Source of the DNA: Phytopythium helicoides
Lineage: Eukaryota; Oomycota; Peronosporomycetes; Pythiales; Pythiaceae
Reading direction: 5' to 3'
Length of the DNA: 64,000 nt
NCBI GenBank assembly: GCA_024867545.1
Contig: JANFNE010000007.1
Span: 806,001 to 870,000, forward strand
A program made the position numbers and the translations under genes. The notes beneath the pieces are model-generated. The model was not told where the DNA came from. It saw nothing but the letters and a program-made list of their open reading frames with translations, and did not search any database. Each line of letters begins with the position of its first letter. Within the stretch, counting starts at the first letter, position 1. Shown in pieces: positions 19,450-31,383 of the stretch.

Positions 19450-22400
19450 ATGGCTCCGACACGAAGCAGAGCAGCTGAACACCCGTCACCGAACCCTCGA
19501 CCACGGCAACAAAGTCGGGTGGGCGACGACGTTCCATTGCGCCCGCAGCCACAAATATCGGCGCGGACAGCGCCAGGCGAATCAGATCATAGTGGATCGG
19601 GGCCGAATGGGCCTTCGCCTCAAGGAACGCCCCCGCCGCAGACGCCGCCACCATCGGGATCAGGGGTTCCTGCTGCAGACACATCGATGCTACAGCAGTT
19701 AGTAATGATGATGGCGCAGCAAAACCAGACGTTTCAAGCAGCCATCGCGGCGCAGATGCAGCAAACGCAAGCGCAAATGCAACAAGCGCAAGCGCAATTC
19801 GAGCAACTCATCATCCAGCAAGGCGGTAGAGGACGTAAGAAGGATCCTCCCGTTTATGAAGGCAAGATGAATGAGGACTTAGAGCTCTGGATCTTCGCAA
19901 CAGAAGAATACTACGCTGCAAGCCGCATTCTCATGCAGGCAGATTCATCGGATTTTGTAACGATGATTTCCAGCAATCTCGGAAACACAGTACTCAACTG
20001 GTACCGAGGATTTTCAGCACAATGTGATGCTGAACAACGGAACAAAACTTGGGCGTTGTTCAAGCAGCAGTTACGTGCACGTTTTCGGCCACGCGACTTC
20101 GAATACAACTTGCGTGAGCGCCTCTTCGATTTGAAGCAAACTGGGACAATCCACGAGTACGTGTCGAAGTTCCAAGACTTGCTGTCGCAAACAGAGATTC
20201 CGATCTCGGAACTCGAAAAGAGATTCTACTTCCAACACGGTCTACGTCATGAGACTAGTGTCAAGATTAAGGAGGAAAGTCCGTCGACTCTGGCTGAGGC
20301 CATTGAGCACGCCACGAACTATGAGTTCGCCCACTTCGATGGTAGAGCGCCGAGACCTTTTCCGCCCCGTAACAACACGAGGAACAATAACTCGAGGGGT
20401 AACAACAACAACAACAACAACAACAAGAGCACCAACAACAACACTGCGGCAGCAGCATCGAGCGAGAACAAGCAAGGTGCAAATGCGAATAGCTCAACAT
20501 CGGCAAAAAGCGACTGGAAGAAGTCGGCCACGTGTCATAAGTGCGGCAAGAAGGGACACATTGCCCCTGAATGTCGTAGCAAAGAGCCCGCAGCTGCGAA
20601 AGAAGCTAATCACTATGTTAGTGGTTCGTTTTACGCGAGTTTGGAGGTCAACGCACAAGCAAGTGACGGCATGGATAAGCAAAAAGAAGTGTCCATCTTT
20701 GTCGATAACGGCTCCAGTCTCAACGGCGTATCCGAGGACCTTGCTCAACAATTAGAGCTTGAAGTCCATGAAGATGACAGCAATGCTATGGACGTCGACC
20801 TTGGATTTGGGCAAACTGTTCGCCGCAATAGACGTACGGTGGAAATGACTTTGGAAGTACCAGGTTTCGAGCCTTTTAAAGGTCGATTCCAAGTCATGCC
20901 CATTCCAGAAGGCAATGATGTCTTGTTAGGGATGATTTGGCTCCGAGAGCAAAATCCCGAAATCGACTGGAAATCGCTGACACTAAAGCCCAGAGCAACA
21001 AACGCAGAGTCACCGCTGAGCTTGAAGACTCCAAGCGCGAGACCTGCTCGACTTGTGGGAATTCGCCGTCGTGCTCGGCAACGTCAATCCCGCGAGATCT
21101 TCAACTTCTATCGGCAGCATGGTCATGATGGCCAACACGGCCACACCGCGCTAATCTCGTCAAAGACCCTAGCCAAAGAGATGCGCAAAGGGGATATTGA
21201 GTTCGTGTTTGTAGTAAATCCACACGACTCCGAGAAAGCCGAACGTTTCAAACATCAAGGATGGGAGGCGCTGCGAGATAATCCAGCGTACGACGTGTTG
21301 AGAAAGTACAAAGACACTGTCTTTCGGACTGAGTTGCCAAGTACAACACCTCCCGTTCGTGAAGGCATTGAGCATGTTATTGAGCTCAAACCTGGAACCA
21401 AGCCAATTTCGGTTCCTCAATGGCGCCAAAGTCCTGACCAGCGCAAAGTCATTCAAGAATGGACAAAGGACATGGTGAAAGCAGGCATTATTCGCCCAAG
21501 TACTTCACCGTTCTCGGCACCAACATTTTGTGTCAAGAAACCAGTTGGTTGGCGTATTGTACACGACTATCGTCAGCTAAATGCTGCCACGATATTGCCG
21601 GCTATTCCAATGCCACGAAAAGAAGATACCTTCGACGCCATGTCGGGTAGCTTTTGGTTCTCTTGCATGGACCTTTTGTGGGGTTATTACCAAGTAAAGC
21701 TCCGCGAGCAAGACATTCCGTTTACCGCGTTCTCGACACCGGACGGTTTGTTTGAGTATTTGGTTACGCCGATGGGACTCAGTGGAAGTCCTGGGACGTT
21801 CAATCGCCTTCTTCAGAGAGTCTTTAGCGACCTTCGCGACGTTATGCGCATCTACTTCGACGACATCTACGTCTTCACACGCAGTCCCAACATTGAGGAG
21901 CATATTGCTGCGTTGGATCGAGTATTGAAGCGTTGCGAAGAGCAAGAACTCTACGTCAAATTGGCTAAGTGTCAATTCTGCGTACCGGAAATCCCATGTT
22001 TAGGCGACTTCGTCGGCCGCGATGGAGTTCGCATGGATCCGGATAAGATCGCTATCATTCGCGATTGGCCGCTTCCCAAAACCAAGAAACAAATGGAGAG
22101 CTTTTTGGGAACAACGGTGTACGTGTCACGCTTCTGTGCTGATTTCGCACAGTTTGCCGGACCACTTCATGAAGCTATCAAAGGCAAAAAGTCCAAAGAT
22201 GCCATCGAGCTAACGGACCATCAGGTAGCTTGCTTCGAGCAACTCAAAAGCCGCCTTGCGTCGCCACCAGTGTTGCGACTTCCCGACTTTTCTCGCCCGT
22301 TTGGCATTCGCATGGATGCTTCCAACTTTGCAATTGGAGGGGTCTTGTTTCAAAAGGAGGGAGGGATGGAGTATCCCATCGCATACACAGGCCGCAAGAT

Positions 22401-24279
22401 GAAACCTGCTGAACTGAACTACCCAGTTCAAGAGCAAGAACTTCTCGCGATCATGCACGCTCTAAAAGTATGGCGAGTTTACTTGCTTGATCGTCCTTTT
22501 GACGTTGAGACTGATCACAAAAGCATTGAGACGATCTTAACGCAGAAGACCACCAATAGAAGAGTGGCGAGATGGTTCAATGAACTAGCGGAGTTCCAGC
22601 CTAAGTTCAAGTGGATTCCTGGGAATACCAATGATGTAGCAGATGCGCTCTCTCGGAATCCCAACTTCGAACATAAAGCGGCGCAAGTTAGCTTGCAAGA
22701 TCTTCTCAAAGCGGTTGCGAATCGCGAAGTCGTTGCGGTTATTGGAGATAAAGTCACGCCGCTAGAAGAATCAGCAAAAGCCTTGTATAGTTCGGATCAA
22801 CGAACACAAGCGCTCTCCAAGCAATTGTCGGAGGGAAATTCAATTCCCAAGTACATGATGAGCAATGGCGTTCTGTACTACAAGACGCAAGATGATGAGA
22901 AACCGCGCCTTGTCATTCCCGACAATGAAGATCTCAAAAACAGAGTCATTTTTGAGAATCATGACACAACGACTGCAGGTCATCCTGGATACTTCAAAAC
23001 GTATCTTGCTGTTCAACAGAAGTACTATTGGCCTCGCATGTCAAAGTACATTCATCGCTACGTGAGCACATGTGAAAAGTGTCAGCGCAATAAGGCACGG
23101 CAAATGAAGCCACCTGGCCTTTTAAACCCACTCAACATTCCAAGTGGTCGATGGGTTGATATCTCGATGGACTTCTTAGTTGCTCTTCCAGAAACGAAGT
23201 CTGGGCTCGACGCGATCATGGTCATCGTTGATCGATTGACAAAGAGAGCGAAGTTCATAGAGATGAAGACGAACGCGAAAGCCAAAGACATCGCGGATCT
23301 CTTCATGAAGCATTATGTGAAGGATCATGGCTTGCCAAAATCGATTGTGTCTGATCGAGATCCAAAGTTCACATCAAAGCTTTGGATGGCAGTGATGAAA
23401 GCCATGCAGACTCAACACAACTTGTCCTCGGCATTTCGTCCGCAAACCGATGGACAAACGGAGCGAACCAATCGGTTCATTGAAGATTATCTCCGAGGAG
23501 TAGTGAATCCATCGCAAAATAACTGGGACGAGTACCTGCACATGGCAGAGTTCGCATACAATCGTAGGGTCCATTCCTCGATTGGAATGACGCCATTTGA
23601 AGCAGATCTCGGATACTGCCCGTATATGCCGGATGATATCGCCGCCGATCCTGAGTTCAAACAGTTGAACAAGGTAGCACAAGGGTTCTTACTCAAACAA
23701 GAGGCATTCCTTAAGATGGCACAGGATGCAATGAGTGAAGCCCAAGACCGGATGAAACACTACTACGATAAGAACCGGAGCTCACAAGAGTTTGAAGTTG
23801 GCCAGCTTGTCTTACTCAACGGAAAGAACCTAGACATTCGCCACAAGGGATTTGCCAAAACATCCAAGTTGGCTCCAAGGTTTGTTGGCCCCTACAAGAT
23901 CGTGGAGAAAGTATCGCACGATTCATACAAGCTCGCGATGTCAAGCGACTTGAAGATACATCCCGTCTTTCATACATCGTTGCTGAAAGCTTATCAAAAA
24001 GATGAGAGCCGTCGGCAGGATGCGAGCAAGGTGTTGCTAGCAGATGGGACAACCGAAGGACAACTCGTCGAAGCGGTCATCGGTTACCGAAAGCGCAATG
24101 GAAAGGAACAGTACAAGATCCATTGGCTCGGTGAATCAGCCCAAGAAGCAACGTGGGAGTTTGTGGAGAACCTCAAGCAGATTCCAGGACTGATTGCAGA
24201 ATACTGGAGCTCCAAGAAGGGAGGTCTTCTCTCAAAGGGAGGTCGTGTGACGGAAGCACGCTCCCGTCGCAGCTGCTAG
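19450..24279 (+). CDS. gag-pol: element B gag-pol polyprotein with chromodomain
   Basis: One open frame of 1,609 residues from ATG 19450. Order by residue: Pro/Gln-rich N-terminus, capsid-like gag about 130-290, an Asn-rich run (about 315-330), CCHC knuckle at about 362 (CHKCGKKGHIAPEC), protease near 418 with VDNGSS instead of the usual DTG/DSG, reverse transcriptase with YFDDIY at about 802, RNase H from about 954, integrase HHCC domain from about 1171, and DDE core with Asp about 1241, Asp about 1301 and Glu about 1337 (35 residues between the last two). A chromodomain lies at about 1537-1590. Gag and pol are fused in frame, unlike element A. The last 11 codons and the stop are inside the 3' LTR. 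A chromovirus; the copy looks translatable. Confidence 0.96.
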   Translation: MAPTRSRAAEHPSPNPRPRQQSRVGDDVPLRPQPQISARTAPGESDHSGSGPNGPSPQGTPPPQTPPPSGSGVPAADTSMLQQLVMMMAQQNQTFQAAIAAQMQQTQAQMQQAQAQFEQLIIQQGGRGRKKDPPVYEGKMNEDLELWIFATEEYYAASRILMQADSSDFVTMISSNLGNTVLNWYRGFSAQCDAEQRNKTWALFKQQLRARFRPRDFEYNLRERLFDLKQTGTIHEYVSKFQDLLSQTEIPISELEKRFYFQHGLRHETSVKIKEESPSTLAEAIEHATNYEFAHFDGRAPRPFPPRNNTRNNNSRGNNNNNNNNKSTNNNTAAAASSENKQGANANSSTSAKSDWKKSATCHKCGKKGHIAPECRSKEPAAAKEANHYVSGSFYASLEVNAQASDGMDKQKEVSIFVDNGSSLNGVSEDLAQQLELEVHEDDSNAMDVDLGFGQTVRRNRRTVEMTLEVPGFEPFKGRFQVMPIPEGNDVLLGMIWLREQNPEIDWKSLTLKPRATNAESPLSLKTPSARPARLVGIRRRARQRQSREIFNFYRQHGHDGQHGHTALISSKTLAKEMRKGDIEFVFVVNPHDSEKAERFKHQGWEALRDNPAYDVLRKYKDTVFRTELPSTTPPVREGIEHVIELKPGTKPISVPQWRQSPDQRKVIQEWTKDMVKAGIIRPSTSPFSAPTFCVKKPVGWRIVHDYRQLNAATILPAIPMPRKEDTFDAMSGSFWFSCMDLLWGYYQVKLREQDIPFTAFSTPDGLFEYLVTPMGLSGSPGTFNRLLQRVFSDLRDVMRIYFDDIYVFTRSPNIEEHIAALDRVLKRCEEQELYVKLAKCQFCVPEIPCLGDFVGRDGVRMDPDKIAIIRDWPLPKTKKQMESFLGTTVYVSRFCADFAQFAGPLHEAIKGKKSKDAIELTDHQVACFEQLKSRLASPPVLRLPDFSRPFGIRMDASNFAIGGVLFQKEGGMEYPIAYTGRKMKPAELNYPVQEQELLAIMHALKVWRVYLLDRPFDVETDHKSIETILTQKTTNRRVARWFNELAEFQPKFKWIPGNTNDVADALSRNPNFEHKAAQVSLQDLLKAVANREVVAVIGDKVTPLEESAKALYSSDQRTQALSKQLSEGNSIPKYMMSNGVLYYKTQDDEKPRLVIPDNEDLKNRVIFENHDTTTAGHPGYFKTYLAVQQKYYWPRMSKYIHRYVSTCEKCQRNKARQMKPPGLLNPLNIPSGRWVDISMDFLVALPETKSGLDAIMVIVDRLTKRAKFIEMKTNAKAKDIADLFMKHYVKDHGLPKSIVSDRDPKFTSKLWMAVMKAMQTQHNLSSAFRPQTDGQTERTNRFIEDYLRGVVNPSQNNWDEYLHMAEFAYNRRVHSSIGMTPFEADLGYCPYMPDDIAADPEFKQLNKVAQGFLLKQEAFLKMAQDAMSEAQDRMKHYYDKNRSSQEFEVGQLVLLNGKNLDIRHKGFAKTSKLAPRFVGPYKIVEKVSHDSYKLAMSSDLKIHPVFHTSLLKAYQKDESRRQDASKVLLADGTTEGQLVEAVIGYRKRNGKEQYKIHWLGESAQEATWEFVENLKQIPGLIAEYWSSKKGGLLSKGGRVTEARSRRSC

Positions 24280-24623
24280 GCGACATTGTCGCACTGCAGC
24301 CAGCACTTTTGTATAGCCTTCACTATACTATACAAGTCTAAGAGAAAACAGATTTATCTAGGGTTTTCTATAGAATAGTGGATGGTAGATGATTGCACTG
24401 TCCCAGAACGCGGAGGGATGACCCGCCAACAGTGCAGTCACAAGGAGATATTAGGCAGGGCGATATCTGAGCACGAATGAGTGGCTCTGAGAGCGCGTAG
24501 GAAGCATAACTGGCCCTGGCCGATCAATCTCACTTCTCCTTTTGCCTCAAGCTACGCATCGCCTCCTCCCCCATCTTAGTGACCAAGTCACTTTCAAGCC
24601 CAGTACTCTCGCCTACTGTTACA
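24246..24623 (+). repeat. element B 3' LTR
   Basis: 378 bp, TGTGACGG...CTGTTACA, uninterrupted. Preceded by a purine-rich AAAGGGAGGTCG that is part of the gag-pol coding sequence and may serve as polypurine tract. Followed by the AGTGT duplication and the resumed satellite. Confidence 0.96.
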
Positions 24624-27600
24624 AGTGTGCCTTGACGTTGCTGGTAGTGTTGGTGATGACGAAGAGTATGGGGAGGCGTGGGCGGGACGGGAGTCGAAGA
24701 GTCCAAGTCGAAGAGTCCAAGTCGAAGTCGTAGTCGGAGCCGAGATGGCGGCACAACCAGTCCATCGCTTCCGACGTGTAGCTTGCGCGGTAAGGCGCAT
24801 CCAACTATCACGTGTCGCGCGATAGACCAGTGTGCCTTGACGTTGCTGGTAGTGTTGGTGATGACGAAGAGTATGGGGAGGCGTGGGCGGGACGGGAGTC
24901 GAAGAGTCCAAGTCGAAGAGTCCAAGTCGAAGTCATAGTCGGAGCCGAGATGGCGGCACAACCAGTCCATCGCTTCCGACGTGTAGCTTGCGCGGTAAGG
25001 CGCATCCAACTATCACGTGTCGCGCGATAGACCAGTGTGCCTTGACGTTGCTGGTAGTGTTGGTGATGACGAAGAGTATGGGGAGGCGTGGGCGGGACGG
25101 GAGTCGAAGAGTCCAAGTCGAAGAGTCCAAGTCGAAGTCGTAGTCGGAGCCGAGATGGCGGCACAACCAGTCCATCGCTTCCGACGTGTAGCTTGCGCGG
25201 TAAGGCGCATCCAACTATCACGTGTCGCGCGATAGACCAGTGTGCCTTGACGTTGCTGGTAGTGTTGGTGATGACGAAGAGTATGGGGAGGCGTGGGCGG
25301 GACGGGAGTCGAAGAGTCCAAGTCGAAGAGTCCAAGTCGAAGTCATAGTCGGAGCCGAGATGGCGGCACAACCAGTCCATCGCTTCCGACGTGTAGCTGG
25401 CGCGGTAAGGCGCATCCAACTATCACGTGTCGCGCGATAGACCAGTGTGCCTTGACGTTGCTGGTAGTGTTGGTGATGACGAAGAGTATGGGGAGGCGTG
25501 GGCGGGACGGGAGTCGAAGAGTCCAAGTCGAAGAGTCCAAGTCGAAGTCGTAGTCGGAGCCGAGATGGCGGCACAACCAGTCCATCGCTTCCGACGTGTA
25601 GCTTGCGCGGTAAGGCGCATCCAACTATCACGTGTCGCGCGATAGACCAGTGTGCCTTGACGTTGCTGGTAGTGTTGGTGATGACGAAGAGTATGGGGAG
25701 GCGTGGGCGGGACGGGAGTCGAAGAGTCCAAGTCGAAGAGTCCAAGTCGAAGTCGTAGTCGGAGCCGAGATGGCGGCACAACCAGTCCATCGCTTCCGAC
25801 GTGTAGCTTGCGCGGTAAGGCGCATCCAACTATCACGTGTCGCGCGATAGACCAGTGTGCCTTGACGTTGCTGGTAGTGTTGGTGATGACGAAGAGTATG
25901 GGGAGGCGTGGGCGGGACGGGAGTCGAAGAGTCCAAGTCGAAGAGTCCAAGTCGAAGTCGTAGTCGGAGCCGAGATGGCGGCACAACCAGTCCATCGCTT
26001 CCGACGTGTAGCTGGCGCGGTAAGGCGCATCCAACTATCACGTGTCGCGCGATAGACCAGTGTGCCTTGACGTTGCTGGTAGTGTTGGTGATGACGAAGA
26101 GTATGGGGAGGCGTGGGCGGGACGGGAGTCGAAGAGTCCAAGTCGAAGAGTCCAAGTCGAAGTCGTAGTCGGAGCCGAGATGGCGGCACAACCAGTCCAT
26201 CGCTTCCGACGTGTAGCTGGCGCGGTAAGGCGCATCCAACTATCACGTGTCGCGCGATAGACCAGTGTGCCTTGACGTTGCTGGTAGTGTTGGTGATGAC
26301 GAAGAGTATGGGGAGGCGTGGGCGGGACGGGAGTCGAAGAGTCCAAGTCGAAGAGTCCAAGTCGAAGTCGTAGTCGGAGCCGAGATGGCGGCACAACCAG
26401 TCCATCGCTTCCGACGTGTAGCTGGCGCGGTAAGGCGCATCCAACTATCACGTGTCGCGCGATAGACCAGTGTGCCTTGACGTTGCTGGTAGTGTTGGTG
26501 ATGACGAAGAGTATGGGGAGGCGTGGGCGGGACGGGAGTCGAAGAGTCCAAGTCGAAGAGTCCAAGTCGAAGTCGTAGTCGGAGCCGAGATGGCGGCACA
26601 ACCAGTCCATCGCTTCCGACGTGTAGCTGGCGCGGTAAGGCGCATCCAACTATCACGTGTCGCGCGATAGACCAGTGTGCCTTGACGTTGCTGGTAGTGT
26701 TGGTGATGACGAAGAGTATGGGGAGGCGTGGGCGGGACGGGAGTCGAAGAGTCCAAGTCGAAGAGTCCAAGTCGAAGTCGTAGTCGGAGCCGAGATGGCG
26801 GCACAACCAGTCCATCGCTTCCGACGTGTAGCTGGCGCGGTAAGGCGCATCCAACTATCACGTGTCGCGCGATAGACCAGTGTGCCTTGACGTTGCTGGT
26901 AGTGTTGGTGATGACGAAGAGTATGGGGAGGCGTGGGCGGGACGGGAGTCGAAGAGTCCAAGTCGAAGAGTCCAAGTCAAAGTCGTAGTCGGAGCCGAGA
27001 TGGCGGCACAACCAGTCCATCGCTTCCGACGTGTAGCTGGCGCGGTAAGGCGCATCCAACTATCACGTGTCGCGCGATAGACCAGTGTGCCTTGACGTTG
27101 CTGGTAGTGTTGGTGATGACGAAGAGTATGGGGAGGCGTGGGCGGGACGGGAGTCGAAGAGTCCAAGTCGAAGAGTCCAAGTCGAAGTCGTAGTCGGAGC
27201 CGAGATGGCGGCACAACCAGTCCATCGCTTCCGACGTGTAGCTTGCGCGGTAAGGCGCATCCAACTATCACGTGTCGCGCGATAGACCAGTGTGCCTTGA
27301 CGTTGCTGGTAGTGTTGGTGATGACGAAGAGTATGGGGAGGCGTGGGCGGGACGGGAGTCGAAGAGTCCAAGTCGAAGAGTCCAAGTCGAAGTCGTAGTC
27401 GGAGCCGAGATGGCGGCACAACCAGTCCATCGCTTCCGACGTGTAGCTGGCGCGGTAAGGCGCATCCAACTATCACGTGTCGCGCGATAGACCAGTGTGC
27501 CTTGACGTTGCTGGTAGTGTTGGTGATGACGAAGAGTATGGGGAGGCGTGGGCGGGACGGGAGTCGAAGAGTCCAAGTCGAAGAGTCCAAGTCGAAGTCG

Positions 27601-28296
27601 TAGTCGGAGCCGAGATGGCGGCACAACCAGTCCATCGCTTCCGACGTGTAGCTGGCGCGGTAAGGCGCATCCAACTATCACGTGTCGCGCGATAGACCAG
27701 TGTGCCTTGACGTTGCTGGTAGTGTTGGTGATGACGAAGAGTATGGGGAGGCGTGGGCGGGACGGGAGTCGAAGAGTCCAAGTCGAAGAGTCCAAGTCGA
27801 AGTCGTAGTCGGAGCCGAGATGGCGGCACAACCAGTCCATCGCTTCCGACGTGTAGCTTGCGCGGTAAGGCGCATCCAACTATCACGTGTCGCGCGATAG
27901 ACCAGTGTGCCTTGACGTTGCTGGTAGTGTTGGTGATGACGAAGAGTATGGGGAGGCGTGGGCGGGACGGGAGTCGAAGAGTCCAAGTCGAAGAGTCCAA
28001 GTCGAAGTCGTAGTCGGAGCCGAGATGGCGGCACAACCAGTCCATCGCTTCCGACGTGTAGCTGGCGCGGTAAGGCGCATCCAACTATCACGTGTCGCGC
28101 GATAGACCAGTGTGCCTTGACGTTGCTGGTAGTGTTGGTGATGACGAAGAGTATGGGGAGGCGTGGGCGGGACGGGAGTCGAAGAGTCCAAGTCGAAGAG
28201 TCCAAGTCGAAGTCATAGTCGGAGCCGAGATGGCGGCACAACCAGTCCATCGCTTCCGACGTGTAGCTGGCGCGGTAAGGCGCATCCAACTATCAC

Positions 28297-28908
28297 GTGT
28301 CGCGCGATAGACCAGTGTGCCTTGACGTTGCTGGTAGTGTTGGTGATGACGAAGAGTATGGCGAGGCGAGGGTCGAAGAGTGGAAGAGTGGAAGAGTCCA
28401 AGTCGAAGTCGTAGTCGGAGCCGAGATGGCGGCACAACCAGTCCATCGCTTCCGACGTGTAGCTGGAGCGGTGAGGCGCATCCAACCATCACGTGTCGCG
28501 CGATGGACCAGCGCAGCGCGCCTTGACGTTGCTGGTATCCGATAGTGTTGGTGGTGACGAAGAGTATGGCGAGGCGAGGGTCGAAGAGTGGAAGAGTGGA
28601 AGAGTCCAAGTCGAAGTCGTAGTCGGAGCCGAGATGGCGGCACAACCAGTCCATCGCTTCCGACGTGTAGCTGGAGCGGTGAGGCGCATCCAACCATCAC
28701 GTGTCGCGCGATGGACCAGCGCAGCGCGCCTTGACGTTGCTGGTATCCGATAGTGTTGGTGGTGACGAAGAGTATGGCGAGGCGAGGGTCGAAGAGTGGA
28801 AGAGTGGAAGAGTCCAAGTCGAAGTCGTAGTCGGAGCCGAGATGGCGGCACAACCAGTCCATCGCTTCCGACGTGTAGCTTGCGCGGTAAGGCGCATCCA
28901 ACTATCAC
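28297..28908 (+). repeat. satellite subfamily B block 1 (196+208+208 bp)
   Basis: Subfamily B differs by AGCGCAGCGCGCC for AGTGTGCC (+5 bp), a GTATCCGATAGTG insertion (+7) and a shorter GCGAGGCGAGGGTCGAAG segment (-9). The first unit, 196 bp, has the A-type left half and the B-type right half; the last unit turns back to A type at GCTTGCG. Confidence 0.9.
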
Positions 28909-30343
28909 GTGTCGCGCGATAGACCAGTGTGCCTTGACGTTGCTGGTAGTGTTGGTGATGACGAAGAGTATGGGGAGGCGTGGGCGGGACGGGAGTCGAA
29001 GAGTCCAAGTCGAAGAGTCCAAGTCGAAGTCGTAGTCGGAGCCGAGATGGCGGCACAACCAGTCCATCGCTTCCGACGTGTAGCTTGCGCGGTAAGGCGC
29101 ATCCAACTATCACGTGTCGCGCGATAGACCAGTGTGCCTTGACGTTGCTGGTAGTGTTGGTGATGACGAAGAGTATGGGGAGGCGTGGGCGGGACGGGAG
29201 TCGAAGAGTCCAAGTCGAAGAGTCCAAGTCGAAGTCATAGTCGGAGCCGAGATGGCGGCACAACCAGTCCATCGCTTCCGACGTGTAGCTGGCGCGGTAA
29301 GGCGCATCCAACTATCACGTGTCGCGCGATAGACCAGTGTGCCTTGACGTTGCTGGTAGTGTTGGTGATGACGAAGAGTATGGGGAGGCGTGGGCGGGAC
29401 GGGAGTCGAAGAGTCCAAGTCGAAGAGTCCAAGTCGAAGTCGTAGTCGGAGCCGAGATGGCGGCACAACCAGTCCATCGCTTCCGACGTGTAGCTGGCGC
29501 GGTAAGGCGCATCCAACTATCACGTGTCGCGCGATAGACCAGTGTGCCTTGACGTTGCTGGTAGTGTTGGTGATGACGAAGAGTATGGGGAGGCGTGGGC
29601 GGGACGGGAGTCGAAGAGTCCAAGTCGAAGAGTCCAAGTCGAAGTCATAGTCGGAGCCGAGATGGCGGCACAACCAGTCCATCGCTTCCGACGTGTAGCT
29701 GGCGCGGTAAGGCGCATCCAACTATCACGTGTCGCGCGATAGACCAGTGTGCCTTGACGTTGCTGGTAGTGTTGGTGATGACGAAGAGTATGGGGAGGCG
29801 TGGGCGGGACGGGAGTCGAAGAGTCCAAGTCGAAGAGTCCAAGTCGAAGTCGTAGTCGGAGCCGAGATGGCGGCACAACCAGTCCATCGCTTCCGACGTG
29901 TAGCTTGCGCGGTAAGGCGCATCCAACTATCACGTGTCGCGCGATAGACCAGTGTGCCTTGACGTTGCTGGTAGTGTTGGTGATGACGAAGAGTATGGGG
30001 AGGCGTGGGCGGGACGGGAGTCGAAGAGTCCAAGTCGAAGAGTCCAAGTCGAAGTCGTAGTCGGAGCCGAGATGGCGGCACAACCAGTCCATCGCTTCCG
30101 ACGTGTAGCTTGCGCGGTAAGGCGCATCCAACTATCACGTGTCGCGCGATAGACCAGTGTCCCTTGACGTTGCTGGTAGTGTTGGTGATGACGAAGAGTA
30201 TGGGGAGGCGTGGGCGGGACGGGAGTCGAAGAGTCCAAGTCGAAGAGTCCAAGTCGAAGTCGTAGTCGGAGCCGAGATGGCGGCACAACCAGTCCATCGC
30301 TTCCGACGTGTAGCTTGCGCGGTAAGGCGCATCCAACTATCAC

Positions 30344-31383
30344 GTGTCGCGCGATGGACCAGCGCAGCGCGCCTTGACGTTGCTGGTATCCGATAGTGTT
30401 GGTGGTGACGAAGAGTATGGCGAGGCGAGGGTCGAAGAGTGGAAGAGTGGAAGAGTCCAAGTCGAAGTCGTAGTCGGAGCCGAGATGGCGGCACAACCAG
30501 TCCATCGCTTCCGACGTGTAGCTGGAGCGGTGAGGCGCATCCAACCATCACGTGTCGCGCGATGGACCAGCGCAGCGCGCCTTGACGTTGCTGGTATCCG
30601 ATAGTGTTGGTGGTGACGAAGAGTATGGCGAGGCGAGGGTCGAAGAGTGGAAGAGTGGAAGAGTCCAAGTCGAAGTCGTAGTCGGAGCCGAGATGGCGGC
30701 ACAACCAGTCCATCGCTTCCGACGTGTAGCTGGAGCGGTGAGGCGCATCCAACCATCACGTGTCGCGCGATGGACCAGCGCAGCGCGCCTTGACGTTGCT
30801 GGTATCCGATAGTGTTGGTGGTGACGAAGAGTATGGCGAGGCGAGGGTCGAAGAGTGGAAGAGTGGAAGAGTCCAAGTCGAAGTCGTAGTCGGAGCCGAG
30901 ATGGCGGCACAACCAGTCCATCGCTTCCGACGTGTAGCTGGAGCGGTGAGGCGCATCCAACCATCACGTGTCGCGCGATGGACCAGCGCAGCGCGCCTTG
31001 ACGTTGCTGGTATCCGATAGTGTTGGTGGTGACGAAGAGTATGGCGAGGCGAGGGTCGAAGAGTGGAAGAGTGGAAGAGTCCAAGTCGAAGTCGTAGTCG
31101 GAGCCGAGATGGCGGCACAACCAGTCCATCGCTTCCGACGTGTAGCTGGAGCGGTGAGGCGCATCCAACCATCACGTGTCGCGCGATGGACCAGCGCAGC
31201 GCGCCTTGACGTTGCTGGTATCCGATAGTGTTGGTGGTGACGAAGAGTATGGCGAGGCGAGGGTCGAAGAGTGGAAGAGTGGAAGAGTCCAAGTCGAAGT
31301 CGTAGTCGGAGCCGAGATGGCGGCACAACCAGTCCATCGCTTCCGACGTGTAGCTTGCGCGGTAAGGCGCATCCAACTATCAC
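30344..31383 (+). repeat. satellite subfamily B block 2 (five 208-bp units)
   Basis: Five consecutive 208-bp units starting at 30344, 30552, 30760, 30968 and 31176, flanked by 205-bp units. The entry junction differs from blocks 1 and 3 because there is no 196-bp hybrid. Confidence 0.9.

Larger units (their letters stand above)
10768..24623 (+). mobile_element. Ty3/gypsy chromovirus B, interrupted by element A
   Basis: A complete LTR retrotransposon on the + strand: 378-bp LTRs (5' LTR split into 10768-10822 and 18364-18686; 3' LTR 24246-24623), a long leader with a small ORF, and one uninterrupted gag-pol ORF with a C-terminal chromodomain. It is flanked by AGTGT duplications inside a satellite unit. 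Without element A and its duplicated GCAGC the element is about 6.3 kb. The two LTRs differ at about five positions by eye (for example TTGGTATA/TTTGTATA and GTCGCACAAC/GTCCCAGAAC), so the insertion is older than that of A. The ORF is intact, but the promoter-bearing 5' LTR is split, so this copy is probably no longer able to express normally. Confidence 0.95.
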
